Positions 1-10,789 of a DNA stretch of 64,000 nucleotides are shown here, piece after piece. The DNA is from Gnetum montanum (taxonomy: Eukaryota > Streptophyta > Gnetopsida > Gnetales > Gnetaceae). The stretch lies in assembly GCA_015680685.1 (NCBI GenBank), contig MNCI01020141.1:283588-347587 (forward strand), written 5' to 3'. Position 1 is the stretch's first letter. Each line of letters starts with the position of its first letter. A program made the position numbers and the translations under genes. The notes under the pieces were generated by a model. The model saw only the letters and a list, made by a program, of their open reading frames with translations, was not told the DNA's origin and searched no databases.

Positions 1-830
1 CTGTAGACACATACCCCCAGCTAGGATGCATGGGGGTAAAGCTCACCTACCTCCAATGAGGATGCATGGAAGTGGATCTCACCTACCTCCAACTTGGAAG
101 ATCCCCCCATCCCCACCCCCACCACATCCTCCCCGCGCCCCCCCACCTTTGTTACCCCCCTTGAGATTTGTGAGTTTTTGAATTTCTACATTGCACTCCT
201 GGGATTCCCAATTCCCAACATAAAGCATTTTGGTAGCCCAAATCCTTTACTTTTCTCATCGCCCCAGTAGTAACCAAAGTTGCAAATCAGAAGTAGTAGC
301 AAAGTAGTTTTGATAGCATCAAGAGTGGTAGGACATCTAAATCATGGAGTTAACTACATCAACTTCAATAGACCCTAAACCCTCTTTACTCCCTTGTAGG
401 TAATATTTGTAGACATCTCTCAAACTTATTCTTTAATTATTCAATAAAATTTTATAGTTTCAATTTCATGTGATTTGCATTTTCTTTTAGACTTCTAGAT
501 CTATAATTTTTAAATTTATTTTTTCAACCCCCATTTTGCATTTCGTAAGTCACTGGGTGATCTACTAGATCATCCAAGGCACCCTAAATCCCATTTTTTT
601 GAAGGCCCTGGGGATTCGAGGTTGAGGCTACTACACTGAATCTTTCAATTTTCCAGAGATCAATTTTTTCGGTTGCAACACATTCGACCTAGTATCACAT
701 TAGCTACCAAAAATTTAGGATCACCTTTTCCTAAACCCACACATGTGTTTGCTAGTTCTTTTGTAATAGATTTGTCAGGAAATATACTTATCCATATTTT
801 ACTGCCTTAGCAAGTGGTACAAGTAATAGC
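1..830. other. Non-coding AT-rich sequence with a short tandem duplication
   Basis: I see no gene here. Near the start, two adjacent units of about 36 bp (roughly 23-58 and 59-95) share the pattern GAGGATGCATGG followed by CTCACCTACCTCCAA, a small tandem duplication. A C-rich tract lies at about 103-150. The rest is ordinary AT-rich sequence with frequent stops in all frames. Confidence 0.4.
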
Positions 831-889
831 CCAAAATAGGTACAGCAAGAAGTAGTCCAAAATAGTCTTTCATAATCCAAATGGGTTCT

Positions 890-1250
890 CCATTCCTTAA
901 ATAGAAAATTTGGGCAAAGCATTGGGATAGAAAATTAAGTAGATTTCCAACTCGTTGCTTTTCAAGTAACAAGGATCGTATGTAGGGAAAAGTACATGTG
1001 TGGTTCATTAAGAGGGATCCACACACATTAGGATTATTTATTAGTGGTTGGTTTGCCTTAACAAATTCACCTTCTAAAACAAGAAGTTCTGGTCCTAGAG
1101 GAATTATGTCAATTAAAGATCGACCTTGTGATATATTTTCAATAGTTACCTCATATCCACCTTTTTCTTTACGTAATATTTAACCTTAAGAGGTTCACTT
1201 GGATATCTAAGTATTTGACATTTTGTTACTACCCTAATGGATATGTGAGT
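890..1250 (-). pseudogene. petA: Decayed plastid petA (cytochrome f) fragment in nuclear DNA
   Basis: Read on the minus strand, about 1184-1025 translates without stops to a peptide containing [25 protein letters not shown] and [10 protein letters not shown]. This is the C-terminal lumenal part of cytochrome f, the haem protein of the cytochrome b6f complex. Family members read KEKGGYEITI, DIIPxGPELLVxEGE and (D/N)QPLxxNPNVGG at the same places. Upstream, at about 1230, a frame with two stops gives TYPLG followed by QNVKY, matching the preceding IYPDG...N.V.Y stretch. Downstream, about 965-895, [14 protein letters not shown] resembles the C-terminal membrane anchor. Stops, a disrupted Gly-Gly and lost flanks show a pseudogene. 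It differs from typical land-plant petA at many residues, so it is an old transfer or comes from a fast-evolving plastid genome. Confidence 0.6.
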
Positions 1251-1864
1251 GTGTCTTATATTAACATCATATTTTTTTTTCTAGGCTTGTAAGATCTTTG
1301 GAAGTCCTATGGGATATCAAGATTTTTGTTCATCCTATGAGGAGTATGTAGCATCTAAGGATCTACCATAGTGATATTCTCAACCATAATTTAATTTCAG
1401 AAAAATTAAAGATGTTGAGCTTTACCACACATATTAATGAGTGTAATCCATTTGTGCATTTTGTTTGATTAATTTTTATAATTTTCATTTAAGTTTAAAT
1501 TTTATTTGAAACTCATTCATTCCCCCCTTTTTGATTTCAATGATCCATAGTTAGAACTAGAACAATCATTTACACTAACAATTGAAGGAAAGGGTTGTTT
1601 GAACCTAAATTTTTTTAATAATATTTATCTCCAAGACATGTAGTCAGGTTAGAACATTATAACTTAACAATGTTTCTAGAATCAAATCCATATCTTGGGC
1701 CTTTCAAATCAAGAGTTTCACTACTAGGCTAACATCCTCTTTATTAACAATAAATCCTCTTATCTTAATTCTTTAATCCATAAATTATAACATTATATAC
1801 ATGAATAGACATCCTTAAAATTGTAAAGCCTCGCATTTGCATGTTTTTCTTGTCTTCTACTCAA

Positions 1865-2065
1865 TGTCAAGCATATGATGTACAATAAATTTTTTGTTTA
1901 TTATTAATTTTTTAAAGGTTTGAAATCCCCCTTAAAATTTTTTTTTTCTTTTTCATGTTGTTTTTTTTTTTTTGGTATTTTCTAATTAGTATTAAGCATG
2001 TGATGTATTCTAAATATTTTTTTCTTATTATTAATATTATTTTTGGGATTCGATAGCCCCCCAAT
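1865..2065. repeat. Diverged two-unit tandem repeat, period about 125 bp
   Basis: AAGCATATGATGTA, then T-rich sequence, then a GAAATCCCCC stretch at about 1868-1932, is followed by a diverged second copy at about 1993-2062 (AAGCATGTGATGTATTC ... ATAGCCCCCC). Long T tracts separate the units. No coding potential. Confidence 0.5.
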
Positions 2066-2149
2066 ATTTCTTAAATATATATTTTTACCATGCTCTCATA
2101 TGGCATATGTTAAAAAATTTGTGATTTTCATGCTTTAAATGACATGTTA

Positions 2150-2290
2150 AATGAAGTGTTAGCCTAGTGGTGAGACTATTTATTTTAAAATTTTAAAGTT
2201 AAGGGTTCAATTCTTGTGAGCAATGTCAAGTTATAAAGTTTTAATTTGTCTATATACCTTGAAGATGAATATTATTAAAATAAATTTTGG
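2150..2290 (+). repeat. tRNA-derived SINE-like repeat
   Basis: An A-box-like TTAGCCTAGTGG (2159-2170) is followed about 33 bp later by a B-box-like GGGTTCAATTC (2203-2213), the spacing of an internal RNA polymerase III promoter. The sequence does not fold into a recognisable tRNA cloverleaf, so a SINE head is more likely than a tRNA gene. No clear target duplication was found. Confidence 0.45.
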
Positions 2291-2521
2291 GTTCAAACAC
2301 CTAAGTCAACCTTGGAAATTAAAGACCATAATATCCTTCATGAGCATTAAAGACTCCATATGAAGTCATAGTCATAATCTGTGAAAGAAAAGTAAAATCC
2401 AAAAAATATTCTTTCAAAAATGAAAAGTAAAAGTAAATTAAACCTAAAACTAAAATTAAATTTTTTCTTACATTTACTAATAAGCTCATTGAATATATTA
2501 AGACATAATACTTACATTTAG

Positions 2522-3384
2522 TGATGAGTGGCGAGGTACCCCTACACTCAACCATATGAATACAAGCGTTACACGCGCGATCCGGTCGAACTCCACAGAC
2601 TAACTAGTTGTGGCACCTAGATAGTTAGCCTTAGGTCGCAGTTTGTTGTCTTCCCACCTAAACTAGTATTATCTTTGTCACATATGGTTTAGTCCAAAGT
2701 GAGGTGTATGATGGGTTTCCTAATCTAATGCTACTCCTGAAGGCATAGAAAGTAAGATTAACTAAGCTAGGAGGAAAAGGGTAAGAGAATCTAAACTAGC
2801 CTAAGTGCGATGAGCATCCGTTCCTTGATTATCCGTACACATCTTGGACTTCATGCAGGACTACCACTAGGATTACCAAGCACAGATCCTAGGTACGCCA
2901 TTGGGTTACCAAGTAGTCACACTTAAATGCTCGTAATCAAGTCATACTCATTATGTGGTTTAACATGAGATAAGGGTGAGAGAGACTAATTAGGAAAGCA
3001 GTAAATAACAATTAAATAAATAAATAAACAAAGTGAATGCTACAATGATGAAGTAATCTCGATCTTTATTTTCAGTCATGTGCATGTCCAAGTACATCAC
3101 ACTTGAATAAAGGATGTCATACAATTACATTCACCACACTGCGAGCATACACGGGAAAAATAATCTATCTCTGAAGGGATCAAACTGCCACAGTTTTACT
3201 ACTGTCTAACTCTAATGTGTGAAACAAGGGAGAGCCACATTTTATTTATAGATTTGGTGGTGCATTGTGATATCACATACGTGATATCGCAGGGGAAGAT
3301 GCAATATCGTGTACGTGATATCGTGGGGGATGCGATATCACGGCGGACGTGATATCACAACCCATGCGATATCGCGTCCCATCA
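2522..3384 (-). repeat. 3' LTR of element A
   Basis: Begins TGATGGGACG and ends CACTCATCA when read on the minus strand. Near its sense 5' end seven GATATC-like palindromes (about 3268-3376) sit just upstream of the TATA box CTATAAATAAA (about 3240-3252). Pairs with 9126-9986. Confidence 0.9.
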
Positions 3385-3400
3385 TACCCCCACGACTGAA
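3385..3400 (-). other. Polypurine tract of element A
   Basis: Minus strand TTCAGTCGTGGGGGTA directly abuts the 3' LTR. It is the expected plus-strand primer site, and the same core recurs at internal positions (see findings). Confidence 0.75.
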
Positions 3401-3547
3401 TAAAAACTCATCCCCAAGTTACAGTGATTACATAGTGGATAGGTATGGGATTATTAGATAGAAACATGGAATGATGCTGCAATGTGGGGAGAAAACAAAA
3501 TAAAGACACAACACACAGAATATGCTACAAGTACAAAAATTTGGAAC

Positions 3548-5074
3548 TCATGTAGTTCCTAGTGGCAATGGCTCCTCCATTGGTTCCTTCCCTTTGTCTT
3601 GTGCTCCAGGTTTTGAGGCTTGATGGCATTGAAGTATGGCCTGGAGCTTCTCCTCTTTGGTCCTAGGGTCTTCTACCATCCATGCTAATGTTCCAACGTT
3701 TGACAAAGTTGGCACTTTCCACGGATAGGGTAGTTGCGAAAACATTTGGTTGGCCTTGATGTACCAAGCAGTGAACACCCATCATTCCTCCTCATAGGCT
3801 CTAGCTTTATCTTTGTACTCATGAAAGTCTACTAGCCATCGAGCCAAGTCTGTTGCGACATCTTCTTGTCCCTGGTAGCTAGCTTTTACTACCTCAAGTT
3901 CAGAATTTGCAACATCTAGTTTCTCCACCAACTTCTTGCGCTCTGCAAATTCTACTTCGTATTTGATGTGGGTGGTTGCTACCTGCTGCTTGAGCTCTGA
4001 CCTCAAGCGCCCTGCTGTCAACATGGCAAGATTGGCATATCTTAGATTTTCCAACTCCATGTACTCTATCAAGTCTTAAATCTGCAGGTCTAAGTTTTTA
4101 ACTTCCGCTTGGTGGACGAGAGCATATGTGTCCAATATGGCCCGTCAGTCAATGTGTTGAGCACTAATATTGTTGATGTGAACCTTGGCCATATGGATCT
4201 CCTTTTCAAGGATCTATTTATACATCCCCACTTGATCGTGAAAGTTCTCCTTCAGCTTTTCATATTATTTAGCCTCATTCTACCACGTGCTTATCTCAAT
4301 CGCCGACTTTTGATGAATGGCACGTACCTCCTCCATCGAGAGGGTTTGATTTTCTCTGGCTAAATGGCTTACGTCTTGGTTGACCCAGATGAATTTTTCT
4401 CATAGTTTATGAAAGTGTTCATTGAGAACATTCTTTTGCTTTTCTACAATGGTCAACCAAAGGTTGTCAGTCGTAAGCTATTTATTTTCTTCTTGCAAGG
4501 CCTTGAGTGCCTTAAGATGTGCATGACTTTGCGCCTGTGCTACGGAGGCATCCCAAACAACCTTCTCTTTCTCATCGGCCACCCTTTTATTCTCTGTGAT
4601 TAACTTGGTTAGCTGTTCGATTCTAAAGTTTTCTAGCTGGTCTGTGCAAAGAAGTCAACTGTCACACCACAAATATTAACAGTGGTGCCTTGCTCCCTAT
4701 TGTGCCAAAATTGGTACGTCTCTCCTAGGTACCAGGAACCACTTTTAGAGAAGATAGGCCATAAGGGAGATCCTTTGAGGTGAACTCTGTGAACTCTGTG
4801 AATGCTTCAAATTTCAATTCCACAATCACCGCAGTGAATGTGAACTTCTCATGGATAGCTTGAACACAATCTTGGGGCAACGTGAGTTGTTGTCCCGGTT
4901 CAAGTGCTGCTGCTCCTCCTCCTTCTGCCTGCCCAGACCATTCGGTAGGAGGTTCATCTTGATGAATGCTAAATGATTACTCCTTCTGTTCTGCATGTTG
5001 TCCAATAGGTCTTTGTCTTCTGCCTCTCCGAGATTGTTTGCTTCCACCCCGTGTAGGACCTTCCTATTGTCCAT
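3548..5074 (-). pseudogene. Accessory ORF2 of element A (unknown coiled-coil protein, internally deleted)
   Basis: I do not recognise this protein. The first ATG is at 5074 (MDNRKVLHG); after a frameshift near 4870 the frame gives QQLTLPQDC and VIVELKFEAF. Following damage, 4072-3782 is an open coiled-coil-like stretch rich in Leu, Glu and Lys (ELENLRYANLAML ... DLARWLVDFHEYKDKARAYEEE, quoted in parts). After one stop, 3778-3548 continues with FTAWYIKANQMFSQL and ends KGKEPMEEPLPLGTT. Element C carries the same protein (QRLTLPPDY, YVKENQMFPQL, KGKQPMEEPLPLG), and there the central domain is kept. Here the sequence jumps from GTTVNICGV into the later part, so about 1.2 kb is missing relative to C. 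It lies downstream of the internal promoter-like array and a conserved splice-acceptor-like GATTGTAG just before the ATG. It resembles neither gag nor pol. Confidence 0.6.
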
Positions 5075-5547
5075 ATTTTGGGGCCGTCTACAATCACACG
5101 AGTCAAGCGTTAGTAAGGTTGTTTTCGAAGTGAAGTTATACCTTACTACTTGCCTTTATTAATGATCTTATGTTATCACGTGTGATCATGCCCGAAAGTT
5201 TGTAATAATGAGTCCTGTGACTTAGGTGGATTCCATTTTAGTTTCCCAATATACCTAGGGGTTAAATGAGTTCTAGGCACAATTATTCTAATTACCCTAA
5301 TTGATGTCCTTTGGGCGATGATAAATTTCAAAAAAATTTAGGCACTTTTCGGCAAGTGTCCCTCCCCCACGACTAAACTGAACACTCCAAGTTCAAGCAG
5401 GTTCAAATGGAATAAAAATCAGAGTACCAACGAGTGAGATAGAGTGAGAAAAGCAAGGGTCGCTCAATCGCAAGTTGCAGAGAAAAATTTCAAAAACTCC
5501 CCTCGTGTGAATGCCAAAATGATGCTAAGTGTTGCAGGGGGGTGACC

Positions 5548-5640
5548 AATTTATAGGCGGCGGGGATGCGATATTGCATACGATACATCACGTACGTGAT
5601 ATCACGTGGGACGCGATATCGTGTATGCGATATCTCTTCC
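5548..5640 (-). promoter_or_regulatory. Internal palindrome array and TATA box in element A
   Basis: On the minus strand, GATATC-type palindromes (about 5634-5569, including CGATATCGCG and TGATATCACG) are followed by CCTATAAATT (around 5548-5557). This copies the layout of the LTR promoter in the middle of the element, about 480 bp before the ATG of ORF2. Inferred to be a second promoter. Confidence 0.5.
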
Positions 5641-5699
5641 CTAGTGATGTGAGGCACAACAAAAAGATCAAATTTTGAAGGGATTTTCTTGAAATAAAC

Positions 5700-7060
5700 A
5701 TTGTAAATTGAGGACATTAGCTATTATCAAGGGTTCTAGGGCAATTGCATTATGTCCAGAGGCACAATTAATGATGATGGTGTGGATTTTACCAATGAAA
5801 CCTTGGGTGGTAATAAAAAGGGTATGTAATGGTGCATTGGAACGTTAAAATTCAAAGGGATAATAGTAGGGAAAGAAAATCAATTGAAAATATGTTGAGG
5901 GTAAGAAATGGTGTGTGTGAGTGATGTCATAAGTAGGAATTACAAAATATTACACAAGTGGGTCCTCCCCAAAGCAGGTTTCAACCTGTAATTCCCTTGT
6001 GTAACCACACTTAAAGTGTCCGTGGGCACTAGAAGGGTTAAATGTAATCCACACTAACTCTACAAAACACACACATGTAAATATCATTGGAATGAGGTAA
6101 GAATTCTATGTTACATAGGACACGAACTACAATTACACGAACAGTGAGATGAGATGAACTAGAGAAAGGGATTGTAGAGATTGGGACATGAGGTAATTGA
6201 CCCAGGGCACAATGAATCCTGCGTGTAAAGCATGATTAATATGTCATTAACCAATCGTTCCAAGATGAGGACCAAGTTCATTCCTCTAATCAGTGATACC
6301 ATATTGTTTCATCCCATGATGAGCAACTATGAGAGTACCATAACAACAAGGCGTACAATCACTTGGTGTTTTGTTCAAGGGAGGAGTGACTTTTGTTTTG
6401 TGGTACTTTGTTTTTTTATTTTTGTTCTCTCTTTTTGAATACTAAATCCAGAGAAGCTGCCAACCTTCAGGCATGGGTGCATGTCTTTCCAGTGGGACCC
6501 CCTAGCACAGCATTGGATTTTTGAGTGCTTTTTGATTACTCTTACTCCCATTTTTCATTAGATCTACAAGGATCTTAGTACGACCATGTTGCATGATAAC
6601 TTCCATAGAGGTTACCAAAAAGAATCTGCAAATCCCCTTGATGTCACACCCTAATCATTCTCTCTTGGTCCATCCTTCTTCACTCTGGGTACAATGAACA
6701 CAAAATTAATTTTAAGTTTTAAGAATGTCAAGAATATCACTATACCCTCGAATAGAACCTCTTATTTATAGAGTGGATTAGTGGGTGTAATGGGCTCACT
6801 GTTCCAAATAATTGATTGTTCAAGACTCGACAACATAGAACACACCTCAACCAACAATTCATATGAGTGTTTTATTCGTAGATGAGATTACTTATAAAAA
6901 ACATAGAAAGACAAAAAGATAAAAAGATAAAACAAGAAATTGAAAAATGAAAAATTGGAAAACAAAAATTAAAAAAATTAATGAAAATAAAAAGTGGTTA
7001 TTAATCTTGCTTATTAGAATCAGGGATATCCCTCATAGCTAAACGGTTGAGGACAGCAAG
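5700..7060 (-). other. Conserved non-coding middle region of element A
   Basis: No reading frame is supported. Blocks here recur in element C at 27900-28700, for example CTTGGTGTTTTGT followed by CAAGGGAGGAG (about 6362-6386), GCTGCCAACCTTCAGGCATG (about 6456-6475), and the complement of GGGTGTGACATCAAGG (about 6640-6656). A short version of the last block also occurs in B near 18507. The selective retention is described in the findings. Confidence 0.5.
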
Positions 7061-7062
7061 GA

Positions 7063-8993
7063 TTAATAAATGACGACTAGGATCCTTGCATTTTGAAAGT
7101 ATTCTGGCTTGGTCATATTTACTCCATTGGGTTTCACACACTGGGTTATAATAAGCATAGTGGGGTAATTTGTGCGATGTAGTTCCAGAATAACGAGTTG
7201 ACCCACTATGATGTTGGTGATCGTTAGATGGTATGCAAGGATTGGGTTGTCACTCTCCATGTCTATGTTCATTGGGCTGTATGATTGTTGGAGTGTCAGT
7301 TCGTGGCTCTGATGAAGTTACATGAGGCATTGGGTTCAAAGGTAAGGGTGCATCACAGTGTGGGACTTGTGCTAAGTTTGAAGATGTAGTGGCCTCAGAA
7401 TTGTGTTGTCCCTTCTTACGGCCATGTTTAAAGAAGGGGTGCTTTTGATATTGAGGAGGCCTCTCACTAATGTTAGTACTATTAGCACAAGTGAAGTTCA
7501 GAGGTTGTTGCGGTGGTGCAAACACCTTAGGAATAGTTGGTGATGATGTAGAAGAAGGAAAAGAATGAGAATGCTGAAAGTTAGGAGGTGTATAAGATAC
7601 AGAAGGTGGTGGTTGTGTTGGAGGCATGGGTTGATAGTATTGTGGAGAATAGTACTGTGGTGAGATAGAGTATGTTGGCCCAGTTGGAGAAACAGGATGT
7701 TGAACCAGACAAGCGTTTGGGTTTGGATGATCTGAAGGGTGTCTCCAGTCTAAGGGTGGTCTCCCCCACAACTGGGATTGTTGCCACTGTGATCAAACAT
7801 AGTATCTCTATACGAACTCTGAATGTAACATATTTCCCCAATGCTCATATATATGTAACAATATTGGGCATTTGCCCTTGGGATGATCGTACAGGCATAT
7901 GTTGCATTCATACTTATGATTGGCAGTTGAGCTCTTATTTTTCTTATCCCTGCTTTCCGATTGTCGACTGTTTTGTCCTGCTTCTTGGGTTGTTAAAACT
8001 CTATCTCCAATAATGTCGATATATTCTCTGCACTTTTTATACGTCCATTCCAACATCTTACTAATCTTTCCTTGACCTCTTCTAATGTTTTTGTATTGGC
8101 AAAGATGATGTTTCCACCTTGAGATTGGTTGATTTCTCCTTTTTATGATCATGGACCTTTGTTAAGTTGAGATTTTGGCCCCGTTGATGTTTTTCAACAC
8201 TCTCCCATCTAGCCAATTCTCCTTCTTCTTTTGCTACCCGCTTAATAAGCTCTTGGACTTTATGGGTTTGTAGTTCCTATAGTTGACCTTGGGCATACAT
8301 TCCTAAGGTCTCTCTTGTTGCATCATGAAGCCCATTAATAATATGGTACATTAGCCTTTCCTCAGAAAACCCATGGCCTGGACAGTTGTTTAACAGTGCA
8401 TAATATCTTTCTAAGGCCATGTCCAAAGGTTCATGTTGTGCTTGTTTCCACTCTTGGATTTGTTTCCCCAATTCTGACACTCTTGTGTAGGTTTGATATT
8501 TTTCAACAAAGACCTCTACCATCGTTGACCAACGCCGTATTGAATTTGGTTTTAATGATTGATACCATACCTTTGCTTGGCCAACGAGTGTCATAGGAAA
8601 GAGTTTAAGTTTTTGCCACCTATTATCAATATTATTCCATGTGCAGGCATCATAGAAGGCTTGTAAATGTTGATGTGGATCTAAGTCATAGCCTTCTAAA
8701 AAATTAGGGAAGTTGTTTAAATCAAGCCTAGGTAGACGGCTCTCTTTACGATGCCTACGTGAAATTCAAATAGCCTCCTGTATTTGCGTTTAGCTTGTAG
8801 TGGCCAGTGGGGGTTCATCATCATCAGGTAAGTTAGGATTTCGTGTGTTGGGATGATGTTGTTTTCATTCATGTTTATAAGAGACCCCCACTTCGGGTTG
8901 CGTACTCCAATCTTCATCGTTATATAGTTCGTTGGTTCTCCAATGAACTTCCTCACTAGGTGTGGTGTTATTATAATCTTGTAGGAGAGGCAT
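7063..8993 (-). pseudogene. gag of element A (frameshifted)
   Basis: The ATG at 8993 starts MPLLQDYNNTTPSEEVHWR, matching the start of gag in element C. Frameshifts follow, but the capsid core is clear at 8594-8277: VWYQSLKPNSIRRWSTMVE, RVSELGKQIQEWKQ, ERYYALLNNCPGHG and RETLGMYAQGQL. This is the pattern of the retrotransposon gag family of plant Ty3/gypsy elements. A zinc knuckle of unusual spacing, CNICLYDHPKGKC (CX2CX3HX4C), lies at about 7880-7915. A Pro/Gln-rich tail (7771-7250) follows in a shifted frame. Gag would form the particle and bind the element's RNA. At least three frameshifts or stops make this copy inactive. Confidence 0.75.
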
Positions 8994-9104
8994 TGTTGTG
9001 TATGAATTTATGTGACTTTTTATAATTACTTCTTTCTAAGAGATATATCGTTAAGTCCTTTTACAATGACCTTGCATGATATAACTAATCTAGATACCTA
9101 GCAT

Positions 9105-9125
9105 CATCCCCGGAAATGGTGCCAA
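9105..9125 (-). other. Primer-binding site of element A (tRNA-Asp)
   Basis: Directly inside the 5' LTR, the minus strand reads TGGCACCATTTCCGGGGA. This is complementary to the 3' end of plant tRNA-Asp (canonical TGGCGCCGTTGCCGGGGA) with three mismatches. Confidence 0.7.
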
Positions 9126-9986
9126 TGATGAGTGGCAAGGTACCCCTACACTCAACCATACGAATACGAGCGTTACACGTGCGATCCGATCGAACTCCAT
9201 AGATGGACTAGTTGTGGCACCTAGATAGTTAGCCTTAGGTTGCCATTCGCTGTCTTCCCACCTAAACTAGTATTATCTTTGTCACGTATGGTTTGGTCCA
9301 AAGTGAGGTGTATGATGGGTTTCCTAATCTAATGCTACTCTTGAAGGCAATAGAAAGTAAGATTAACTAAGCTAAGAGAAAAAGGGTAAGAGAATCTAAA
9401 CTAGCCTAAGTGCGATGAGCATCCATTCCTTGATTATCCGTACACATCTTGGACTTCGTGCATGACTACCACTAGAATTACCAAGCGCAGATCCTAGGTA
9501 AGCCATTGGGTTACCAAGTAGTCACACTTAAATGCTCGTAATCAAGTCATACTCAGTCCACGGTTTAACATGAGATAAGGGTGAGAGAGACTAATTAGGA
9601 AAGTAGTAAATAATAATTAAATAAATAAATAAACAAATTGAATGCTACAATGATGAAGTAATCTCGATCTTTATTTCCGATCATGTGCATGTCCAAGTAC
9701 ATCACACTCGAATAAAGGATGTCGTACAATTACATTCACCACACTCCAAGCATACACAAGAAAAATAATCTATCTCTGGAGGGATCAAACTACCAGAGTT
9801 TTGCTATTGTCTAACTCTAATGTGTGAAACAAGGGAGAGCCACCTCTTATTTATGGATTTGGCAGCGCACTGCAATATCGCATACGTGATATCACAGGGG
9901 AAGACGCGATATCGTGTACGCGATATCGTGTACGCAATATCGTGGGGGATGTGATATCATGGCCCATGCGATATCGCGTCCCATCA
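9126..9986 (-). repeat. 5' LTR of element A
   Basis: Same ends as 2522-3384. Its palindrome array (about 9871-9978) also has seven units, but with a different arrangement: an adjacent TGTACGCGATATCG-like unit is repeated. The right end joins TSD copy TTTAG (9987-9991). Confidence 0.9.
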
Positions 9987-9991
9987 TTTAG

Positions 9992-10195
9992 GAACCATCA
10001 TTTGAAGAGATGGTAAGGTGCTTGTTTCTCAAATTAAATACTTCGGTTCAAGCCTGGGTATAGCCACTTGAAGAGATTAGGTTTTCATTCATTTACCAAC
10101 CTCTTAGGACCCTACTTGGTGGGATGAGCACTATGGCCATGGGTGATGATCCTTTTATCATTAAGTTAACACTTCATAACATTAGTAGTAATGTC
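9992..10195. other. Non-coding sequence with a possible tRNA-like head
   Basis: GATGGTAAGGTGCTTGTTTC (about 10010-10029) and GGTTCAAGCC (about 10073) are spaced like A and B boxes, but the match is weak. Nothing else is supported. Confidence 0.2.
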
Positions 10196-10199
10196 AAAA

Positions 10200-10390
10200 C
10201 CTAAAATAATTTAACTATATGTACATTCCAAAATATAAACAACATGATCATCATCATCATCATATATAACCAACATGATACATTAGAAAAATTATAGAGA
10301 AATATAATAATACCTCAAATGTGACTTAAAATAGCAACTTCTTACCTAAGAAGATTTTCATTATATGATATGCTCATGTATATTAGTATT
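10200..10390 (-). repeat. SINE-like repeat, copy 1
   Basis: Shares a long diverged match with 10630-10785: TTTAACTATATGTA..., then AATATAATAATA, CTCAAATGTGACTT, then a tRNA-like end. Orientation is inferred from the better preserved second copy. It contains an ATC microsatellite at about 10248-10263. Confidence 0.4.
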
Positions 10391-10629
10391 TGTGCTTTAG
10401 GTATCATGTATTTAAATTTTTATTATTAAGTTAGAATTTGTTATTTAAGATTTATGATCTATCAAGTATAGGTCATAAGTTCAATTCCAATATATTAGAT
10501 TAAAACATAATGATGTTTTCTTTTTTGAACTATCCACATAAACTCTCTTGAATAGATCCTTTGGATCTCTTTATTTCATTTTCAATTTTCTTATTATGTG
10601 AGAAGGATGAGGTTGAAACAAGAAGTAAT

Positions 10630-10785
10630 TTAACTGTAAGTAAATCCCAAGACATATAGCCAATATAATATATTAGACGAATCATATGAGAATATAATAA
10701 TATCTAAGTGTGACTTGAATTAACCACCTCCTGCCTACAAATCATTGTCAAACAATAAGCTAACCACTTGAGTCACCTATTATTG
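10630..10785 (-). repeat. SINE-like repeat, copy 2
   Basis: On the minus strand GACTCAAGTGGTTAGC (A-box-like, about 10774-10759) and TGGTTAATTCAAGTCAC (B-box-like, about 10727-10711) are followed by AT-rich sequence, the layout of a tRNA-derived SINE. Homologous to 10200-10390. Confidence 0.45.
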
Positions 10786-10789
10786 GGTT

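Larger units (their letters stand above)
2522..9986 (-). mobile_element. LTR retrotransposon A: gag plus accessory ORF, no pol (non-autonomous)
   Basis: A 7,465-bp element in minus orientation, flanked by the 5-bp target-site duplication TTTAG (2517-2521 and 9987-9991). Sense order: 5' LTR (9126-9986), PBS (9105-9125), degenerate gag (8993 to about 7063), a long non-coding region, an internal promoter-like array with TATA (about 5548-5640), an accessory reading frame (5074-3548), PPT (3385-3400), 3' LTR (2522-3384). The PBS matches the 3' end of plant tRNA-Asp, as in the Athila/Tat branch of Ty3/gypsy (established knowledge). No reverse transcriptase, RNase H or integrase motif was found on either strand, so mobilisation would need proteins in trans (inference). 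The LTRs are similar but differ by scattered substitutions and small indels, so the insertion is not recent. Confidence 0.88.

Noticed and set aside
799-1026. A 75-residue protein gene
   Set aside because: It is the tail of the petA relic running into non-coding sequence, without a valid start context.
4109-4603. Two plus-strand ORFs inside element A
   Set aside because: They are antisense to the decayed coiled-coil part of ORF2 and have no independent support.
5569-5640. Palindromic repeat arrays as a CRISPR-like array
   Set aside because: Unit spacing is irregular, there are no unique spacers of constant length, and they sit in retrotransposon promoters of a plant genome.
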